6,989 bases of DNA, from assembly GCA_913062835.1 (NCBI GenBank), contig CAJXXD010000043.1:1-6989 (forward strand). Reading direction: 5' to 3'. The DNA is from an uncultured Gammaproteobacteria bacterium. GTDB lineage: Bacteria; Pseudomonadota; Gammaproteobacteria; Pseudomonadales; Litorivicinaceae. This document shows, piece after piece, positions 5,637 through 6,989 of this stretch; the first letter of the stretch is position 1, and each line of letters begins with the position of its first letter. The translations under genes were made by a program, and so were the position numbers. Under the pieces are notes generated by a model. It was not told the DNA's origin. It ran no database searches and saw nothing but the letters and a program-made list of their open reading frames with translations.

Positions 5637-6209
5637 ATGCGTACCCCAGCAATTTTGGCATTACTTGGCACTCTATGGCTTAGTGGCTGCGCCACGGTGA
5701 TTGACTCCACCACTTCCGAGCCGATTGCAGACAATCGAGGTGATCGGACCGCCGGCCAATTCATCGATGACGAGACGGCGGAAGTTACGATTGCCGTCAA
5801 TCTGAAAAAGGCCTCACCTGAGCTCAAAGTCAGCAACCTCAACGTAAAGGTATACAACGGAGTCGTCTTGATTGCAGGACAGGTACCCTCTGAAGAGGCG
5901 CGAAAAACTGCGGAGCAAGTAGCCAGCCAGCACCGTGGCGTGAAGCGGGTGATCAATCAATTAGAAATCGCCGGCAAAGCCACCATCATTTCGGAAATCA
6001 ATGATTTGACAATCTCGACTCAGATTAAAGCCATGGTGCTCAGACAGTTGGGTCGGGATGTGTACGGTCGAACCTTGATCACCACAGAAAACAGCGTGGT
6101 GTATGTCATGGGCTTCGTCACCAAAACCGAAGCCGAGGCACTCGAAAACGTCATCAGCACCGTACGTGGCGTGAAACGGATCGTACGCGCCTTTGAATTT
6201 ATCGACTAA
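5637..6209 (+). CDS. dolP: DolP (YraP), dual BON-domain outer-membrane lipoprotein
   Basis: The 190-residue lipoprotein has a signal peptide ending in the lipobox LSGC, with Cys18 acylated and Ala at +2 (outer-membrane sorting). Two BON domains follow: about 46-112 (AEVTIAVNLKKAS to RVINQLEI) and about 122-190 (NDLTISTQIKAMVL to RGVKRIVRAFEFID). In E. coli DolP binds anionic phospholipid, gathers at the division site, supports the amidase regulator NlpD and belongs to the sigmaE response. The C-terminal TTENSVVYVMGFVTKTEAEAL closely matches E. coli DolP. The Trp of E. coli BON2 (W127 in NDTWITT) is replaced here (NDLTIST). ATG 5637 has AAGAGGA (5623-5629) 7 bases upstream and follows the diaA stop by 17 bases, so the two are likely cotranscribed. 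The stop overlaps that of the convergent sspB. Confidence 0.93.
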   Translation: MRTPAILALLGTLWLSGCATVIDSTTSEPIADNRGDRTAGQFIDDETAEVTIAVNLKKASPELKVSNLNVKVYNGVVLIAGQVPSEEARKTAEQVASQHRGVKRVINQLEIAGKATIISEINDLTISTQIKAMVLRQLGRDVYGRTLITTENSVVYVMGFVTKTEAEALENVISTVRGVKRIVRAFEFID

Positions 6210-6655
6210 TCGTCGGATTTTACGATGCGAAGCGCTGGCTTACCTTTTTTGGGAGGTGTCGGCGCTTCGTCTTCATCCGATGCCTCGGGTTCGATGGACA
6301 CAATCTGAGGCGCTTCTCCGGGCAATTCGGGCGCACCACCTGGTTCCTGACCAAATCCCATGCCCAGACCCGAATCTCTCCCGTAGATTGCGTTAATCGC
6401 ACCATAGGGTAAGTAGACCCTTTGTGGCTGCCCCCCAAAACGCGCTTGAAAGCTCAACGCATGCTCATCCATAGACAGGGCCACCACCGCATCTGGGGAC
6501 GCATTCAAGACGATTTGCCCGTCCTCAACGTAACCTTCAGGGACTTCCACATAGGGGTAGGTGGCATCGACCACTAGGTACGGTGCCTCACCCCCATCGA
6601 CAATCCAGTCGAATAGTGCCCGGACCAAATACGGACGTGATGAGCCCAATGCCAT
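6206..6655 (-). CDS. sspB: SspB, ClpXP specificity-enhancing factor
   Basis: The 149-residue adaptor binds ssrA-tagged proteins and delivers them to the ClpXP protease in the cytoplasm. The folded substrate-binding core covers about residues 5-105, with RPYLVRALFDWIVD (7-20), PYLVVDAT, VEDGQIVLNASPDAV (43-57) and ARFGGQPQRVYLPYGAINAIYGRDSG (71-96), matching E. coli SspB from recall. A flexible acidic and proline-rich linker (about 102-137) follows. The tail GKPALRIVK (138-146) is the ClpX-binding motif. The ATG shares its A with the sspA stop (TAATG). No good Shine-Dalgarno is visible, so translation is probably coupled to sspA. The TAG stop overlaps the dolP stop by 4 bases on opposite strands. 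Confidence 0.96.
   Translation of the reverse strand: MALGSSRPYLVRALFDWIVDGGEAPYLVVDATYPYVEVPEGYVEDGQIVLNASPDAVVALSMDEHALSFQARFGGQPQRVYLPYGAINAIYGRDSGLGMGFGQEPGGAPELPGEAPQIVSIEPEASDEDEAPTPPKKGKPALRIVKSDD
6228..6269. repeat. 8-base inverted repeat in the sspB 3' end, downstream of dolP
   Basis: CGAAGCGC (6228-6235) and GCGCTTCG (6262-6269) are perfect inverted arms around a 26-base loop. They begin 19 bases past the dolP stop and lie within the sspB tail codons. There is no U-run after either arm, so this is not a classical terminator. It could protect or define the 3' end of the dolP transcript, or be chance. Confidence 0.35.
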
Positions 6656-6989
6656 TAGCTGCGGGGCATTTCGCGCTCAGCTTCAGACAAGCTCGCTTGG
6701 AACGCGTCCCGATTGAACATCCGGTATTGGTAATCCTGCAGCCCTCGCGTCTGCTTTGCCGGTAAATCCACCCCTAAGTAAGGCAGCCGCCAGAGAATCG
6801 GTGCCACCGTGCAGTCGACCAATGAGAACTCTTCACTCATGAAATACGGCATTTCATCAAAGATCGGAGAGACCGCGACCAGTTGCTCACGTAGCTCTTT
6901 CACCGCCGATGGCGAGCGCTTATTGTTCCGCTTCGCCGTGTCGATGGTGCGAATCAAAGGTGTCCATTCTTTCTCGATGCGATGCAAAA
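6655..6989 (-). CDS. sspA: SspA, stringent starvation protein A, C-terminal part
   Basis: Only the last 111 codons or so are present; the gene enters from the right edge, so any start inside the window would be artificial. The visible part is the helical C-terminal domain of a GST-fold protein. LHRIEKEW at the edge, then LREQLVAVSPIFDEMPYFMSEEFSLVDCTVAPILWRLPYLGV and the ending AFQASLSEAEREMPRS, match E. coli SspA closely from recall. SspA binds RNA polymerase with sigma70 and alters promoter use in starvation and acid stress; it has no glutathione transferase activity in E. coli. It is directly followed by sspB with a one-base stop/start overlap, the usual sspAB operon. Confidence 0.96.
   Translation of the reverse strand, partial: LHRIEKEWTPLIRTIDTAKRNNKRSPSAVKELREQLVAVSPIFDEMPYFMSEEFSLVDCTVAPILWRLPYLGVDLPAKQTRGLQDYQYRMFNRDAFQASLSEAEREMPRS

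Noticed and set aside
6985..6987. TTG at the right edge as a start for a 110-residue protein
   Set aside because: The residues at and after it match the interior of SspA (LHRIEK), so the gene continues beyond the window.

Overview
The window is a conserved chromosomal housekeeping block from a gammaproteobacterium, probably a non-enteric one. The gene order sspA-sspB / dolP-diaA-lpoA / rsmI-rnpB-mraZ-rsmH-ftsL-ftsI is, from recall, the one found in Pseudomonas-like gammaproteobacteria. LpoA, DolP and SspB with a ClpX-binding tail also point to that class. Base composition looks even, and nothing resembles a mobile element, phage, CRISPR array or recently acquired island.

Layout. Positions 1-1758 (minus strand) are the head of the division and cell-wall (dcw) cluster: mraZ, rsmH, ftsL and the first 27 codons of ftsI, tightly packed and overlapping. 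Positions 1759-2024 hold no gene. They contain the mraZ ribosome binding site, a candidate sigma70-type promoter with GTGGG-type boxes that fit a MraZ operator, an AT-rich stretch, and the rnpB terminator. Positions 2025-2366 (minus) are rnpB, the catalytic RNA of RNase P. It starts just downstream of rsmI (2379-3239, minus), and its likely promoter lies in the 3' end of rsmI. Fifteen bases separate the rsmI start from the divergent lpoA start. The plus-strand group lpoA, diaA, dolP follows (3255-6209). It meets the minus-strand pair sspB and sspA (partial) tail to tail, with a 4-base overlap.

Function. Two parts serve envelope growth. MraZ, RsmH, FtsL and FtsI belong to the division cluster. 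LpoA is the outer-membrane activator of the peptidoglycan synthase PBP1A, and DolP is an outer-membrane lipoprotein for envelope integrity and division-site amidase activation. DiaA links the region to replication initiation, RsmH and RsmI both modify C1402 of 16S rRNA, RNase P matures tRNAs, and SspA/SspB act in stress transcription and ClpXP substrate delivery.

I found no new biological system. The points worth a second look are regulatory or comparative: the MraZ-type operator, the embedded rnpB promoter, the missing yraN, the very tight divergent and convergent junctions, and a changed membrane-contact residue in DolP.
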